From Pseudomonas lurida (GTDB taxonomy: Bacteria > Pseudomonadota > Gammaproteobacteria > Pseudomonadales > Pseudomonadaceae), in NCBI RefSeq assembly GCF_002563895.1, contig NZ_PDJB01000001.1, forward strand, positions 4,633,501 through 4,697,500: 64,000 nucleotides of DNA. Direction: 5' to 3'. The translations under genes were made by a program, and so were the position numbers. Shown piece after piece: positions 39,601 through 49,538 of the stretch. Each line of letters begins with the position of its first letter. The stretch's first letter is position 1. The notes beneath the pieces are model-generated. The model was not told the DNA's origin, did not search any database, and was given only the letters and a program-made list of their open reading frames with translations.

Positions 39601-40110
39601 GATGCCGGCCGCTTCCTCGATGAAGTTACGCAGGTCCTCGGGCTTGGCTTCGATCAACTTGGAGATCATGCCCTGCTCGATGATCGAGTAGCTGCGCGGG
39701 CCCAGGCCCGTGCCGAGGAAAATATCGGTGATGTCACGACGGCGACACTTGGTGCCGTTGAGGAAATAGCTGTTCTGGCTGTCGCGGGTCACTTTGCGGC
39801 GAATGGAAATTTCCGCGTAGGCCGCGTACTCGCCGATCAACGTGCCATCGGAGTTATCGAACACCAGCTCGATGCTGGCCTGGCTGACGGGCTTGCGGCT
39901 GGTGGAGCCGTTGAAGATGACGTCGGTCATCGACTCGCCACGCAGGTTTTTTGCCGAGCTCTCGCCCATCACCCAGCGGACGGCGTCGATGATGTTCGAC
40001 TTGCCGCAACCATTGGGCCCGACCACCGCCGCCATGTTACTGGGGAAGTTCACCGTGGTCGGGTCGACGAAGGACTTGAACCCCGCCAGTTTGATGCACT
40101 TGAGCCGCAC
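36622..40110 (-). CDS. smc: Chromosome segregation protein SMC
   Basis: The 1162-residue condensin ATPase has Walker A GPNGCGKS near residue 32, two very long coiled coils with a central hinge (about 500-640), the signature LSGGEKALTAL and Walker B FCMLDEVDAPLDD near the end. It begins with GTG at 40110; the first residues VRLKCIKLAGFKSFVDPTTV match the family start. It lies 2 bases after the GntR gene stop, so the two are co-transcribed. Confidence 0.96.
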   Translation of the reverse strand: MRLKCIKLAGFKSFVDPTTVNFPSNMAAVVGPNGCGKSNIIDAVRWVMGESSAKNLRGESMTDVIFNGSTSRKPVSQASIELVFDNSDGTLIGEYAAYAEISIRRKVTRDSQNSYFLNGTKCRRRDITDIFLGTGLGPRSYSIIEQGMISKLIEAKPEDLRNFIEEAAGISKYKERRRETENRIRRTHENLARLTDLREELERQLERLHRQAQAAEKYQEYKGEERQLKAQLSALRWQALNDQVGQREAIIGTQEISFEALVAEQRNADASIERLRDGHHDLSERFNLVQGRFYSVGGDIARVEQSIQHGQQRLRQLQDDLKEAERARLETESHLGHDRTLLLTLGEELDMLIPEQEITSAAAEEAAAALEESETTMHGWQEQWDTFNLKSAEPRRQAEVQQSRIQQLETSMERLAERQRRLQEERVLLAADPEDAAIMELSEQLAESEMTLEELEASEEQQVERLEQLRQQLQQATQAQQQAQGDLQRLNGRLASLEALQQAALDPGTGTAEWLRDQHLAERPRLAEGLKVEAGWELAVETVLGADLQAVLVDDFGGFDLAGFAQGDLRLLSPAADGTRVPGSLLDKVEAAIDLSPWLGQVRPVDSLEQALAQRGQLAAGESLISRDGYWVGRHFLRVRRASEAESGVLARGQEIVNLTAEREEREATLESLETELQTLRATQRQQETGREHLRRLLQDEARQQGELKAQLSASKAKVEQLTLRRTRLDEEVAEMGEQRALEHEQIGEARLHLQEALDSMALDTEQRELLLAQRDSLRERLDRVRQEARQHKDHAHQLAVRLGSLKAQHASTAQALERLEMQSERLTEKREQLSLNLEEGEAPLEELRLKLEELLDKRMTVDEELKTAQIALEDADRELRDAEKRRTQAEQQSQLIRGQLEQQRMEWQALTVRRKTLQDQLLEDGYDLHGVLNTLTAQANEKEAEEELERIAARIQRLGAINLAAIDEYQQQSERKRYLDAQDADLVEALDTLENVIRKIDKETRNRFKDTFDQINGGLQALFPKVFGGGSAYLELTGEDLLDTGVTIMARPPGKKNSTIHLLSGGEKALTALALVFAIFKLNPAPFCMLDEVDAPLDDANVGRYARLVKEMSQTVQFIYITHNKIAMEMADQLMGVTMHEPGCSRLVAVDVEEAMAMVES

Positions 40111-40112
40111 GT

Positions 40113-40772
40113 CTAGGCGTCCGCCAACGCAGCGATGACCAGCGAGCAACTGCGCTGGCCGTAGGCCGACAGCACCTGGCGGATCTGCACCAGGTCGCGC
40201 GCCAGCACGGCGGCAAGCAACTGCTCGAACAGCGCCAGGTACTCGCTCATGGAAGCCTTGCGTTGATCCAGCGCGAGGTAATAGGCGCGGTTCATCGCCG
40301 GCTGCAGGTTCTCGACGGTTTCCTGCAAGTAGGGGTTATTGGCGAAGGGGTACGCGGCGCGCATCACATTGAAGCTTTCTTCGACGAAGGCGCGGATGTC
40401 CTGGCGCTCGAAGCTGCCCACCAGCCGTTGCTGGATCTGCAGGAACGGCGCCATGTCGGCCTGCACACGCCAACCTTCGGCAACCGCGTTGCCGAGCAGG
40501 ATGTACAACTCCCCCATCAAGGTGCACAGGCTCTGCACCTTGTGGGCGGTGAGTTCGGTGACATGGGCGCCACGACGCGGCAAGATCGCGATCAAGTGAC
40601 GGCGTTCGAGGATCAGCAAGGCTTCGCGCACGGAACCACGGCTGACGTTGAGTGCCAGCGTGACCTTTTGCTCCTGGATCCGCTCCCCAGGCTTGAGATC
40701 GCCGCGAATGATGCGTTCGGCGAGGTGGTGAGCGATTTGCTCGGCGAGACTGTCCGGCGCCTTGAACGTCAT
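40113..40772 (-). CDS. GntR-family regulator (FCD type) upstream of smc
   Basis: The 219-residue protein has an N-terminal winged helix (residues 8-75, with LAERIIRGDLKPGERIQEQ and VSRGSVREALLILERR) and an all-helical FCD ligand domain. It is co-directional with smc and divergent from xdhA, with 280 bases between. The tandem palindromes at 40957-40993 are a candidate operator. Purine control is inferred only from position. Confidence 0.9.
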   Translation of the reverse strand: MTFKAPDSLAEQIAHHLAERIIRGDLKPGERIQEQKVTLALNVSRGSVREALLILERRHLIAILPRRGAHVTELTAHKVQSLCTLMGELYILLGNAVAEGWRVQADMAPFLQIQQRLVGSFERQDIRAFVEESFNVMRAAYPFANNPYLQETVENLQPAMNRAYYLALDQRKASMSEYLALFEQLLAAVLARDLVQIRQVLSAYGQRSCSLVIAALADA

Positions 40773-40956
40773 GTTTTCCCTTCAAAATCTTCTATCGGTA
40801 CAAGCGCGGCAGTGTAGCGCATTGGCCCGCTGATGGCGCTACGCCCACCGTGGCGAATTTGGCATGAAATAAGCAACACGCAAACCCCATAAGCCGCCAA
40901 AAACAACGGTTCCAGAAGACTGGACCATAATTGAAAGTGTTGCGATCGCAATTTCT

Positions 40957-40993
40957 TGACCTTCTGGTCAGAAAATCGTTGACCGAAAAGTCA
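40957..40993. promoter_or_regulatory. Tandem palindromic operators upstream of xdhA
   Basis: TGACC-TTCT-GGTCA (40957-40970) is a perfect inverted repeat. TGACC-GAAA-AGTCA (40980-40993) repeats it 23 bases downstream with one mismatch. The spacing is close to two helical turns. The sites lie 60-96 bases before the xdhA start. The pattern resembles GntR-type and RutR-type (TTGACCA-N2-TGGTCAA) sites. The 280-base gap holds no gene. Confidence 0.6.
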
Positions 40994-41052
40994 GACATGA
41001 CTAGATTCGGCGCAAAGCGGTTAACAACAATAATGAGTCTGCGAGGCCTTCC

Positions 41053-42501
41053 GTGATCCAGTTTTTACTCAACCAGGAACTCCGTAGCGAGCACGCCCTG
41101 GACCCCAACCTGACTGTGCTCAACTATTTGCGTGAGCACCTGGGCAAATCCGGTACCAAAGAGGGCTGCGCCAGCGGCGACTGCGGTGCGTGCACCGTGG
41201 TGGTCGGCGAGTTGCACACGGACGACCAGGGGGCCGAACATATTCGTTATCGCAGCCTCAACTCGTGCCTGACCTTTGTGTCGTCGCTGCACGGTAAACA
41301 ACTGATCAGCGTCGAGGACCTCAAGCACCAGGGCCAACTCCACAGCGTGCAGCAGGCCATGGTGGAGTGCCATGGTTCGCAGTGCGGCTTTTGTACCCCT
41401 GGTTTCGTGATGTCGCTGTTCGCCCTGCAAAAGAACAGCGAAGCGCCGGACAGCCAGAAGGCCCATGAAGCCCTGGCCGGCAACCTGTGCCGCTGCACCG
41501 GCTATCGTCCGATCCTCGCGGCTGCCGAACAGGCCTGCTGCAACAAACCTCAGGACCAGTTCGACAGCCGTGAAACCGAGACCATCGCCCGCCTCAAAGC
41601 CATCACCCCGACGCAAACCGGTGAACTCAACAGCGGCGACAAACGCTGCCTGGTGCCGCTGACCGTCGCCGACCTGGCCGACCTTTATGACGCCTATCCG
41701 CAAGCCCGCCTGCTGGCCGGCGGCACCGACCTGGCGCTGGAAGTCACCCAGTTCCACCGCACGCTGCCGGTGATGATCTACGTTGGCAACATTGAAGAAA
41801 TGAAGCGCATCGAAGACTTCGACGACCGCCTGGAAATCGGCGCTGCCACCGCCCTTTCCGACTGCTACGCCGCGCTGCACCACGCATACCCGGACTTCGG
41901 CGACCTGCTGCACCGCTTCGCCTCCCTGCAAATCCGCAACCAGGGTACCCTCGGCGGCAATATCGGCAACGCGTCGCCAATTGGCGATTCGCCGCCGCTG
42001 CTGATCGCCCTCGGCGCACAGATTGTGCTGTGCAAGGGCGAGACACGCCGCACGTTGGCGCTCGAAGACTATTTCATCGATTACCGTGTCACCGCCCGCC
42101 AGGACAGCGAGTTCATCGAGAAGATCATCGTGCCGAAGGGTCACGCGTTGTTCCGCGCCTACAAGGTTTCCAAGCGCCTGGACGATGATATTTCCGCCGT
42201 CTGCGCCGCGTTCAATCTGAAGATCGACAACGGTGTGATTCGCGAAGCCCGCGTCGCGTTCGGCGGCATGGCCGCCACGCCCAAGCGCGCCAAGAGCTGC
42301 GAAGCCGCGTTGGTCGGCGCCACCTGGAACAGCGCCACCGTGGAAAAAGCCTGCGCCGCCCTGGCCCAGGACTTCACCCCCTTGTCAGACTTCCGCGCCA
42401 GCAAGGAATACCGCCTGCTCAGCGCCCAGAACCTGCTGCGCAAATACTTCATTGAACTGCAAACGCCGCACATCGAGACTCGGGTGACCGCTTATGTCTA
42501 A
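41053..42501 (+). CDS. xdhA: Xanthine dehydrogenase small subunit (FeS and FAD domains)
   Basis: The 482-residue subunit carries two [2Fe-2S] clusters: plant-type with Cys39, Cys44, Cys47 and Cys72, and a helical one with Cys111, Cys114, Cys146 and Cys148. The FAD domain begins around residue 195 (ARLLAGGTDLALEV) and contains NQGTLGGNIGNASPIGDSPP. It moves electrons from the molybdenum subunit to NAD. It starts with GTG at 41053 after CGAGG. Its end overlaps xdhB by 8 bases. Confidence 0.96.
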   Translation: MIQFLLNQELRSEHALDPNLTVLNYLREHLGKSGTKEGCASGDCGACTVVVGELHTDDQGAEHIRYRSLNSCLTFVSSLHGKQLISVEDLKHQGQLHSVQQAMVECHGSQCGFCTPGFVMSLFALQKNSEAPDSQKAHEALAGNLCRCTGYRPILAAAEQACCNKPQDQFDSRETETIARLKAITPTQTGELNSGDKRCLVPLTVADLADLYDAYPQARLLAGGTDLALEVTQFHRTLPVMIYVGNIEEMKRIEDFDDRLEIGAATALSDCYAALHHAYPDFGDLLHRFASLQIRNQGTLGGNIGNASPIGDSPPLLIALGAQIVLCKGETRRTLALEDYFIDYRVTARQDSEFIEKIIVPKGHALFRAYKVSKRLDDDISAVCAAFNLKIDNGVIREARVAFGGMAATPKRAKSCEAALVGATWNSATVEKACAALAQDFTPLSDFRASKEYRLLSAQNLLRKYFIELQTPHIETRVTAYV

Positions 42502-44893
42502 CCATCACGCCGTCGTTAAAACCCAGGCCGAACTCGCCGAGCTGTTTGCCCGCGACCTCACCTCCGGGGTCGGCCGCAGCGTCAAGCATGACAGCGCCGC
42601 CAAACATGTTTCCGGCGAAGCGCAGTACATCGATGACCGCCTGGAATTTCCCAATCAGTTGCACCTGTATGCACGCATGTCCGACCGCGCCCATGCTCGA
42701 ATCCTCAGCATCGACACCGCGCCCTGCTACGCCTTCGACGGCGTGCGCATCGTCATCACCCATGAAGACGTGCCAGGCCTCAAGGATATCGGCCCGTTGA
42801 TGCCTGGCGATCCCTTGCTGGCGATTGATACGGTGCAGTTCGTTGGGCAGGTCGTGCTGGCCGTCGCCGCCCGCGACCTGGAAACCGCGCGCAAGGCCGC
42901 CATGGCGGCGGTGATCGAATACGAAGACCTGGAACCGGTGCTGGATGTGGTCGAGGCCTTTCGCAACAAACATTTCGTGCTCGACAGCCACACCCATCAA
43001 CGAGGTGATTCGGCCAGCGCACTGGCGACTGCGAAAAACCGTATCCAGGGCACCCTGCACATCGGTGGCCAGGAGCACTTCTACCTGGAAACCCAGATCT
43101 CTTCAGTGATGCCCACCGAAGACGGCGGCATGATCGTCTACTGCTCCACACAGAACCCCACCGAAGTGCAGAAACTGGTGGCCGAAGTACTGGACGTGTC
43201 GATGAACAAGATCGTGGTCGACATGCGCCGCATGGGCGGTGGTTTCGGTGGCAAGGAAACCCAGGCGGCCAGCCCCGCGTGCCTGTGCGCAGTCGTGGCG
43301 CGCCTGACCGGCCAGCCCACCAAGATGCGCCTGCCGCGGGTCGAAGACATGTTGATGACCGGTAAGCGCCACCCGTTCTATATCGAATACGACGTGGGCT
43401 TCGACGACAGCGGCCGCCTGCACGGGATCAACCTGGAACTGGCGGGTAACTGCGGCTGCTCGCCAGACCTGTCGAACTCGATTGTCGACCGTGCGATGTT
43501 CCACGCCGACAACTCGTATTACCTGGGCGATGCCACCGTCAACGGCCATCGCTGCAAGACCAACACCGCGTCTAATACCGCCTATCGCGGTTTCGGCGGG
43601 CCCCAAGGCATGGTCGCCATCGAGGAAGTGATGGACGCCATCGCCCGCCATCTGGCCCTCGACCCGCTGGCCGTTCGCAAGGCCAACTATTACGGCAAGA
43701 CCGAGCGCAACGTCACCCACTACTTCCAGACAGTCGAGCACAACATGCTCGAAGAGATGACTGCCGAGCTGGAAGCCAGCAGCCAATACGCCGAGCGCCG
43801 CGAAGCGATCCGGCTGTACAACGCCCACAGCCCGATCCTGAAAAAAGGCCTGGCATTGACGCCGGTTAAATTCGGCATTTCGTTTACCGCCAGCTTCCTC
43901 AACCAGGCCGGTGCATTGATCCATATCTACACCGACGGCAGCATCCACCTGAACCACGGCGGCACCGAGATGGGCCAGGGCCTGAATACCAAGGTCGCGC
44001 AGGTGGTGGCCGAGGTATTCCAGGTTGAAATCGACCGTGTGCAAATCACCGCCACCAACACCGACAAGGTGCCCAACACCTCGCCAACGGCGGCTTCCAG
44101 CGGTGCCGACCTGAACGGCAAGGCCGCGCAGAACGCCGCCGAAACCATCAAGCAGCGCCTGGTGGAATTCGCCGCACGCAAATACGACGTGAGCGAAGCG
44201 GATGTGGAATTCCACAACGGTCACGTGCGCGTGCGTGACCAGATACTGACCTTCGAGGCGTTGATCCAGCAGGCGTATTTCGCCCAGGTCTCGCTGTCCA
44301 GCACCGGTTTCTACAAGACCCCGAAAATCTTCTACGACCGCAGCCAGGCGCGGGGCCGGCCGTTCTACTACTTTGCGTTCGGCGCGGCGTGCTGCGAGGT
44401 GATCGTCGACACGCTGACTGGCGAATACAAGATGCTGCGCACCGACATCCTCCACGACGTGGGCGCCTCGCTGAACCCGGCCATCGACATCGGCCAGGTG
44501 GAAGGCGGCTTTATCCAAGGCATGGGCTGGCTGACCATGGAGGAGCTGGTGTGGAACAACAAGGGCAAGCTGATGACCAACGGCCCGGCCAGCTACAAGA
44601 TCCCGGCGGTGGCTGACATGCCGCTGGACCTGCGGGTGAAGCTGGTGGAAAACCGCAAGAACCCCGAAGACACGGTGTTCCATTCCAAAGCCGTGGGCGA
44701 GCCGCCGTTCATGCTCGGCATCGCTTCGTGGTGCGCGATCAAGGACGCGGTGGCGAGCCTGGGTGACTATCGTCATCAGCCGAAGATCGATGCGCCGGCG
44801 ACACCGGAGCGTGTGTTGTGGGGCTGCGAACAGATGCGGCAGTTGCAGGCGGCGAAGGCTGTTGAGGCTGAAACCGAGATGGCTTCGCTCTAG
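42494..44893 (+). CDS. xdhB: Xanthine dehydrogenase molybdopterin-binding subunit
   Basis: The 799-residue subunit oxidises hypoxanthine to xanthine and on to urate. Visible motifs include GGQEHFYLETQ, the glycine-rich MGGGFGGKETQA, AYRGFGGPQGM, HGGTEMGQGLNTK and the catalytic Glu in AVGEPPFMLG. It is translationally coupled to xdhA. The cofactor needs XdhC, which is encoded just downstream. Confidence 0.96.
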   Translation: MSNHHAVVKTQAELAELFARDLTSGVGRSVKHDSAAKHVSGEAQYIDDRLEFPNQLHLYARMSDRAHARILSIDTAPCYAFDGVRIVITHEDVPGLKDIGPLMPGDPLLAIDTVQFVGQVVLAVAARDLETARKAAMAAVIEYEDLEPVLDVVEAFRNKHFVLDSHTHQRGDSASALATAKNRIQGTLHIGGQEHFYLETQISSVMPTEDGGMIVYCSTQNPTEVQKLVAEVLDVSMNKIVVDMRRMGGGFGGKETQAASPACLCAVVARLTGQPTKMRLPRVEDMLMTGKRHPFYIEYDVGFDDSGRLHGINLELAGNCGCSPDLSNSIVDRAMFHADNSYYLGDATVNGHRCKTNTASNTAYRGFGGPQGMVAIEEVMDAIARHLALDPLAVRKANYYGKTERNVTHYFQTVEHNMLEEMTAELEASSQYAERREAIRLYNAHSPILKKGLALTPVKFGISFTASFLNQAGALIHIYTDGSIHLNHGGTEMGQGLNTKVAQVVAEVFQVEIDRVQITATNTDKVPNTSPTAASSGADLNGKAAQNAAETIKQRLVEFAARKYDVSEADVEFHNGHVRVRDQILTFEALIQQAYFAQVSLSSTGFYKTPKIFYDRSQARGRPFYYFAFGAACCEVIVDTLTGEYKMLRTDILHDVGASLNPAIDIGQVEGGFIQGMGWLTMEELVWNNKGKLMTNGPASYKIPAVADMPLDLRVKLVENRKNPEDTVFHSKAVGEPPFMLGIASWCAIKDAVASLGDYRHQPKIDAPATPERVLWGCEQMRQLQAAKAVEAETEMASL

Positions 44894-44909
44894 ACCGAGG
44901 CGCTGCCTT

Positions 44910-44971
44910 CGCGGGCAAGCCCGCTTCCACATCTGGAATGCATTTCCCTGTGGGAGCGGGCTTGCCCGCGA
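44910..44971. repeat. REPIN-type inverted repeat between xdhB and xdhC
   Basis: CGCGGGCAAGCCCGCTTCCACA and TGTGGGAGCGGGCTTGCCCGCG face each other with one mismatch. It sits inside the xdh operon, so it may modulate the ratio of XdhC to XdhAB. Confidence 0.85.
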
Positions 44972-45008
44972 TAGTGGCCTGACTGACAACAGAGATGTTG
45001 AGGTAGAC

Positions 45009-45866
45009 ATGAACAACTGGATCAGCGCCCTCGCCGACCTGCAGAACAAGGGTGAACCCTGCGTGCTGGTCACGATCATCGAAGAGCTCGGCTCCACGCC
45101 GCGCAATGCCGGTTCGAAGATGGTGATCAGCGCCGCGCAGACCTTCGACACCATCGGTGGCGGGCACCTGGAATACAAGGCGATGCAGATCGCCCGCGAA
45201 ATGCTCGCCAGTGGCCACCAGAACACTCGCCTGGAGCGCTTCAGCCTGGGCGCGAGCCTGGGCCAGTGCTGCGGCGGCGTGACCGTGTTGCTGTTCGAGC
45301 CCATGGGCCAGGTGCAGGCACAGATCGCCGTGTTTGGCGCCGGCCACGTGGGGCGTGCGCTGGTGCCGCTGCTGGCGAGCCTGCCGTGCCGGGTGCGCTG
45401 GATCGATTCCCGTGACCAGGAGTTTCCGGACACGCTCCCTGAAGGCGTGCGTAAAATCGTCAGCGAAGAGCCGGTCGACGAAATTGCCGACTTGCCAGCG
45501 GGCAGTTACTGCATTGTCATGACCCACAATCACGCGCTGGACCTGGAACTGACTGCCGCCCTGCTCAAACGCAACGACTTCGCCTACTTCGGCCTGATCG
45601 GTTCGAAGACCAAACGGGTCAAGTTCGAGCATCGCCTGCGCGATCGCGGCTTCGACACCACACAGCTGCAACGCATGCGCTGCCCCATGGGCCTCTCCGA
45701 GGTGAAGGGCAAGTTGCCGGTGGAGATCGCCATCTCCATCGCCGGCGAAATCATCGCCACCTATAACGCCAATTTCGGCCAGCACACCGCCAGCGCCGAA
45801 CCCATTGCCAAACTGCTTGTGGCTTCGCGCCGCAGCCAAGCTTTGACTTCTTTTGCCAAGAATTGA
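45009..45866 (+). CDS. xdhC: Xanthine dehydrogenase accessory protein XdhC
   Basis: The 285-residue chaperone binds molybdenum cofactor, supports its sulphuration and inserts it into XdhB. An N-terminal XdhC/CoxI domain (ETIGGGHLEYKA-like IGGGHLEYKAMQ, LGQCCGG) is followed by a Rossmann domain with FGAGHVGRAL near residue 110 and the late IGSKTKRVKF. The ATG at 45009 follows AGGTAG. It is 7 bases before guaD. Confidence 0.94.
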   Translation: MNNWISALADLQNKGEPCVLVTIIEELGSTPRNAGSKMVISAAQTFDTIGGGHLEYKAMQIAREMLASGHQNTRLERFSLGASLGQCCGGVTVLLFEPMGQVQAQIAVFGAGHVGRALVPLLASLPCRVRWIDSRDQEFPDTLPEGVRKIVSEEPVDEIADLPAGSYCIVMTHNHALDLELTAALLKRNDFAYFGLIGSKTKRVKFEHRLRDRGFDTTQLQRMRCPMGLSEVKGKLPVEIAISIAGEIIATYNANFGQHTASAEPIAKLLVASRRSQALTSFAKN

Positions 45867-45873
45867 GAACACC

Positions 45874-47178
<1,305 letters not shown>

Positions 47179-47201
47179 CTTCAGATACACCACAAAACTA
47201 C

Positions 47202-47291
47202 TGTGGGAGCGGGCTTGCTCGCGAATACGGAGTGTCAGTCGCCAGATGTATTGACTGATTCATCGTATTCGCGGGCAAGCCCGCTCCCACA
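47202..47291. repeat. REPIN-type long inverted repeat after guaD
   Basis: TGTGGGAGCGGGCTTGCTCGC and GCGGGCAAGCCCGCTCCCACA, with flanking CGAATACG/CGTATTCG, are reverse complements across a 33-base middle. The right arm is followed by TTTTTTT, so it could terminate the purine operon. It lies between convergent guaD and the GntR gene. Confidence 0.87.
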
Positions 47292-47319
47292 TTTTTTTGT
47301 CCCATGTGAAGCCGGGAGC

Positions 47320-48084
47320 TTACAGCTTGATGGACGAGCGCCCCGGCTTCTTGGTCTGCAACAGGTGTGAGAACACCGCATGCAAATCATCCGACGCGCT
47401 CTCTTCATCGAGGTTGAGCTTGCTGTCGATATGGTCCATGTGATGCATCATCAGGTTTACCGCCAGCGCCGCATCCCGTGCCTCGATCGCATCGATCAAT
47501 TGGGTGTGCTCATCGTAGGAACAGTGCGAGCGATTGCCGCTTTCGTACTGGGCGATGATCAATGAGGTCTGGGACACCAGGCTGCGCTGGAAGCTGATCA
47601 GCGGTGCATTCTTGGCCGCTTCGGCCAGCTTGAGGTGGAATTCGCCGGAGAGGCGGATACCGGCTCCGCGATCGCCACGGGAAAAGCTGTCGCGTTCATC
47701 GTTGACCATCTGGCGCAGCTCGGCGAGTTGCTCGGCCGTGGCGTGTTGCACCGCCAATTCGGTGATCGCCCGCTCCACCAGACGCCGTGCGAGGAACACC
47801 TGGCGTGCTTCCTCGACACTCGGGCTGGCGACCACTGCACCGCGATTGGGCCGCAGCAGCACCACGCCTTCATGGGCCAGGCGCGACAAGGCGCGGCGAA
47901 TAATGGTGCGGCTGACGCCAAAGATCTCGCCCAGTGCCTCTTCACTCAACTTGGTACCGGGTGCCAGGCGTTGTTCGAGGATCGCCTCGAAGATATGCGC
48001 GTAGACGATATCGTCCTGGGTTCCGATGCGACCAGCCTTGCCGGCACGCGGTTGTTTCTTGAGAGGTTGCAACTGTTCGTTCAT
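47320..48084 (-). CDS. GntR-family regulator (FCD type) of the purine cluster
   Basis: The 254-residue protein has a 20-25 residue basic leader, a winged helix (about 28-95, with LAPGTKLSEEALGEIFGVSR and TIIRRALSRLAHEGVVLLRPNRGA) and a helical FCD domain. It sits between guaD and the BenE-type transporter and is divergent from the latter, so it probably regulates one or both. ATG at 48084 is preferred over a GTG two codons earlier. Confidence 0.92.
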   Translation of the reverse strand: MNEQLQPLKKQPRAGKAGRIGTQDDIVYAHIFEAILEQRLAPGTKLSEEALGEIFGVSRTIIRRALSRLAHEGVVLLRPNRGAVVASPSVEEARQVFLARRLVERAITELAVQHATAEQLAELRQMVNDERDSFSRGDRGAGIRLSGEFHLKLAEAAKNAPLISFQRSLVSQTSLIIAQYESGNRSHCSYDEHTQLIDAIEARDAALAVNLMMHHMDHIDSKLNLDEESASDDLHAVFSHLLQTKKPGRSSIKL

Positions 48085-48172
48085 GGGCACTCGGGTTTGG
48101 AGAACGGCGGCGAATTAACGGTAATACGGCAACAGCGTGTCGCTGGCAAGTATCACCTAAAAACAGGGCACA

Positions 48173-48205
48173 TTGTACACAACCCAATGCGCCAACACAC
48201 TGTAC
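48173..48205. promoter_or_regulatory. Possible GntR operator pair upstream of the BenE-type gene
   Basis: TTGTACACAA (48173-48182) is a near palindrome around TGTACA. A second TGTAC core occurs at 48201-48205, 26 bases on. Both lie in the divergent gap between the GntR and transporter genes. No other feature is seen in the 226-base gap. Low confidence. Confidence 0.35.
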
Positions 48206-48310
48206 GGCTATTTGCGGCCGCGGCTGTATTGCAATGAGTCGTTACGTTTGAGTTTAGGCTTGAATCTGCGCCGTCACCGGCTACACCCCAGGTAAAAGGA
48301 ACACCTCTGC

Positions 48311-49501
48311 ATGAACGACGCCACCCAAGCGCCTTTGCGCCCGCTGGCCGACACGTCTGCGTCGGCCGTCGTCGCCGGCTTCATTGCCATGATGACCGGC
48401 TACACCAGCTCCCTGGTCCTGATGTTTCAGGCCGGACAGGCCGCCGGCTTGACCACGGCGCAGATTTCTTCATGGATCTGGGCGATTTCCATCGGCATGG
48501 CGGTGTGCAGCATCGGCTTGTCCCTGCGCTACCGCACGCCCATCACCATTGCCTGGTCGACGCCGGGCGCCGCGCTGCTGATCACTAGCCTGGGGGGGGT
48601 GAGTTATGGCGAGGCCATCGGCGCCTACATCACCTGCGCCGTGCTGGTGACGATTTGCGGGTTGACCGGCAGCTTTGAAAAACTGGTCAAGCGCATCCCG
48701 GCATCCCTGGCAGCCGCGTTGCTGGCGGGGATTCTGTTCAAGATCGGCAGCGAGATCTTCGTCGCCGCACAGCATCGCACCGGGCTGGTATTGGGGATGT
48801 TCTTCACCTACCTGGTGATCAAGCGCCTGTCGCCGCGTTATGCGGTACTCGCCGCACTCGTCATCGGCACCCTGCTGTCAGGGCTCATGGGGTTGCTGGA
48901 CTTCAGCGGTTTCCACCTGGAAGTGGCGACGCCCGTGTGGACCACGCCGCACTTCTCGTTGGCGGCGACCATCAGCATCGGCATCCCACTGTTCGTGGTC
49001 GCGATGACCTCGCAGAACATGCCCGGCGTCGCGGTACTCAGGGCGGACGGCTACAACGTGCCCGCCTCGCCCCTGATCACCGCCACCGGCCTGGCTTCGC
49101 TGGTGCTGTCGCCATTCGGCTCCCACGGCATCAACCTGGCCGCCATCAGCGCGGCGATCTGCACCGGGCCCCATGCCCACGAGGACCGTAACAAGCGTTA
49201 TACCGCCGCGGTATGGTGCGGGGTGTTCTACGGGATTGCCGGCGTGTTTGGCGCGACCTTGGCGGCCTTGTTTGCGGCCTTGCCCAAGGAGTTGGTGCTG
49301 TCGATTGCAGCGCTGGCGTTGTTTGGCTCGATCATCAATGGCCTGAGCATCGCCATGAATGAGCCGAAGGAACGCGAAGCGGCGCTGATCACCTTCATGG
49401 TCACCGCGTCTGGCTTGACGTTGTTTTCCATCGGGTCGGCGTTCTGGGGGATTGTGGCGGGGGTGTTGACGCTGCTGATTCTGAACTGGCGCAAGGCATA
49501 A
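48311..49501 (+). CDS. BenE-family transporter in a purine catabolism cluster
   Basis: The 396-residue inner-membrane protein has about 11-12 spans and the motifs of the BenE/YdcO benoate-type symporters: AWSTPGAALLITSLGG near residue 78, PLFVVAMTSQNMPGVAVL near 227, SPFGSHGINLAAISAAICTG and the late MVTASGLTLFSIGSAFWG. The family name refers to benzoate/H+ symport. Its position next to xdhABC-guaD and a GntR gene suggests instead a purine or related ring compound as substrate, which is inference. Confidence 0.87.
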   Translation: MNDATQAPLRPLADTSASAVVAGFIAMMTGYTSSLVLMFQAGQAAGLTTAQISSWIWAISIGMAVCSIGLSLRYRTPITIAWSTPGAALLITSLGGVSYGEAIGAYITCAVLVTICGLTGSFEKLVKRIPASLAAALLAGILFKIGSEIFVAAQHRTGLVLGMFFTYLVIKRLSPRYAVLAALVIGTLLSGLMGLLDFSGFHLEVATPVWTTPHFSLAATISIGIPLFVVAMTSQNMPGVAVLRADGYNVPASPLITATGLASLVLSPFGSHGINLAAISAAICTGPHAHEDRNKRYTAAVWCGVFYGIAGVFGATLAALFAALPKELVLSIAALALFGSIINGLSIAMNEPKEREAALITFMVTASGLTLFSIGSAFWGIVAGVLTLLILNWRKA

Positions 49502-49534
49502 AAAAACGGCGACCCTCAGGTCGCCGTTTTCTTC
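49501..49534. terminator. Bidirectional terminator between BenE-type gene and yggL
   Basis: AAAACGGCGACC (49503-49514) pairs with GGTCGCCGTTTT (49519-49530) around CTCA. A-rich and T-rich flanks serve both convergent genes. Confidence 0.9.
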
Positions 49535-49538
49535 AGTA

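Noticed and set aside
40860..40875. TGGCATGAAATAAGCA as a sigma-54 promoter for xdhA
   Set aside because: GG and GC spacing is right but the TT before GC is missing, and the site would be about 27 bases ahead of its start and 165 bases from the gene, upstream of the palindromes. Too weak to list.
43103..45433. Very long open frame antisense to xdhB and xdhC
   Set aside because: It is opposite to clear xanthine dehydrogenase coding sequence, has low-complexity His/Gly/Val-rich translation and no ribosome site. Long antisense frames are common in GC-rich genomes.
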